From JBHIBA01 sp046758845 (GTDB lineage Bacteria > UBA8248 > JACPRG01 > G963555815), in NCBI GenBank assembly GCA_046758845.1, contig JBHIBA010000287.1, positions 1 to 6,066 of the forward strand: a stretch of DNA of 6,066 nt, written 5' to 3'. The notes under the pieces are model-generated. The model did no database searches and was not told the origin of the DNA. It saw only the letters and a list, made by a program, of their open reading frames with translations. Positions 6,010 through 6,066 of the stretch are shown here, piece after piece. The translations under genes were made by a program, and so were the position numbers. Position 1 is the stretch's first letter; the number at the start of each line of letters is the position of its first letter.

Positions 6010-6066
6010 GCGGTGATGACGACGAGAGCTTAATGGATGCGATCTCTGTGATCAACGGCTTGTACT
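6010..6066. other. Right-edge segment; gene edge possible but not decidable
   Basis: Two readings compete. On the plus strand ATG at 6033 opens MDAISVINGLY to the window end, preceded by GAGAG, and could be the start of a divergent gene. On the minus strand the complementary frame reads VQAVDHRDRIH and stops at TAA (6030-6032), which could be the 3' end of a gene upstream of the dehalogenase. At eleven codons each, neither can be preferred. No clear dehalogenase promoter is visible; TTGATC on the minus strand (6048-6053) has no matching -10. Confidence 0.25.

Noticed and set aside
5519..6055. A minus-strand frame overlapping the 5' half of the dehalogenase and its leader.
   Set aside because: It is a shifted reading of the dehalogenase gene with Arg-rich noise and no domain.
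1..6066. Mobile elements, tRNA or rRNA genes, CRISPR arrays, riboswitches.
   Set aside because: No transposase or integrase motifs, terminal repeats, regular direct repeats or recognisable RNA cores were seen on either strand.

Overview
This 6.07-kb window is G+C-rich bacterial DNA (about 60% by eye) holding four complete catabolic-type enzyme genes and no mobile element, RNA gene or CRISPR array that I can see. The composition, the short Shine-Dalgarno sites and the mix of enzymes suggest a metabolically versatile soil, sediment or marine bacterium, for example a proteobacterium, Desulfobacterota, Tectomicrobia or Rokubacteria type. The sequence alone does not fix the taxon.

Layout: (1) 68-1249, plus strand, a metal-dependent amidohydrolase that resembles bacterial enamidase, the 6-oxo-tetrahydronicotinate hydrolase of anaerobic nicotinate breakdown. 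(2) 1460-3082, plus strand, an AMP-forming acyl-CoA ligase of the benzoate/aryl-CoA ligase type. (3) 3430-4932, plus strand, a UbiD-family prenylated-flavin (de)carboxylase; a GTG at 3445 is a better-supported start than the ATG at 3430. (4) 5062-5952, minus strand, a haloalkane dehalogenase of subfamily II with its full catalytic pentad. The first three genes are co-oriented but separated by 210 and 347 bases, so they are not a tight operon and may have separate promoters. The fourth converges on the third across a 129-base gap.

How they may work together (inference): ring or lactam opening, CoA activation of an aromatic or unsaturated acid, prFMN-dependent (de)carboxylation and carbon-halogen hydrolysis all belong to the breakdown of aromatic, N-heterocyclic or halogenated compounds. 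The ligase-UbiD pair is the most suggestive. It recalls isophthalate breakdown, where an AMP-forming ligase makes the CoA ester and a UbiD enzyme removes the second carboxyl, and the putative anaerobic benzene carboxylation cluster, where a UbiD-like carboxylase neighbours benzoate-CoA ligase.

Three active-site departures deserve attention: Lys161 of the amidohydrolase where enamidase has a bridging Glu, Thr187 of the UbiD protein where the family normally has a metal-binding His, and Lys334 of the ligase where benzoate-CoA ligases carry a His. No wholly new system is evident. The interest lies in the combination and in these substitutions.
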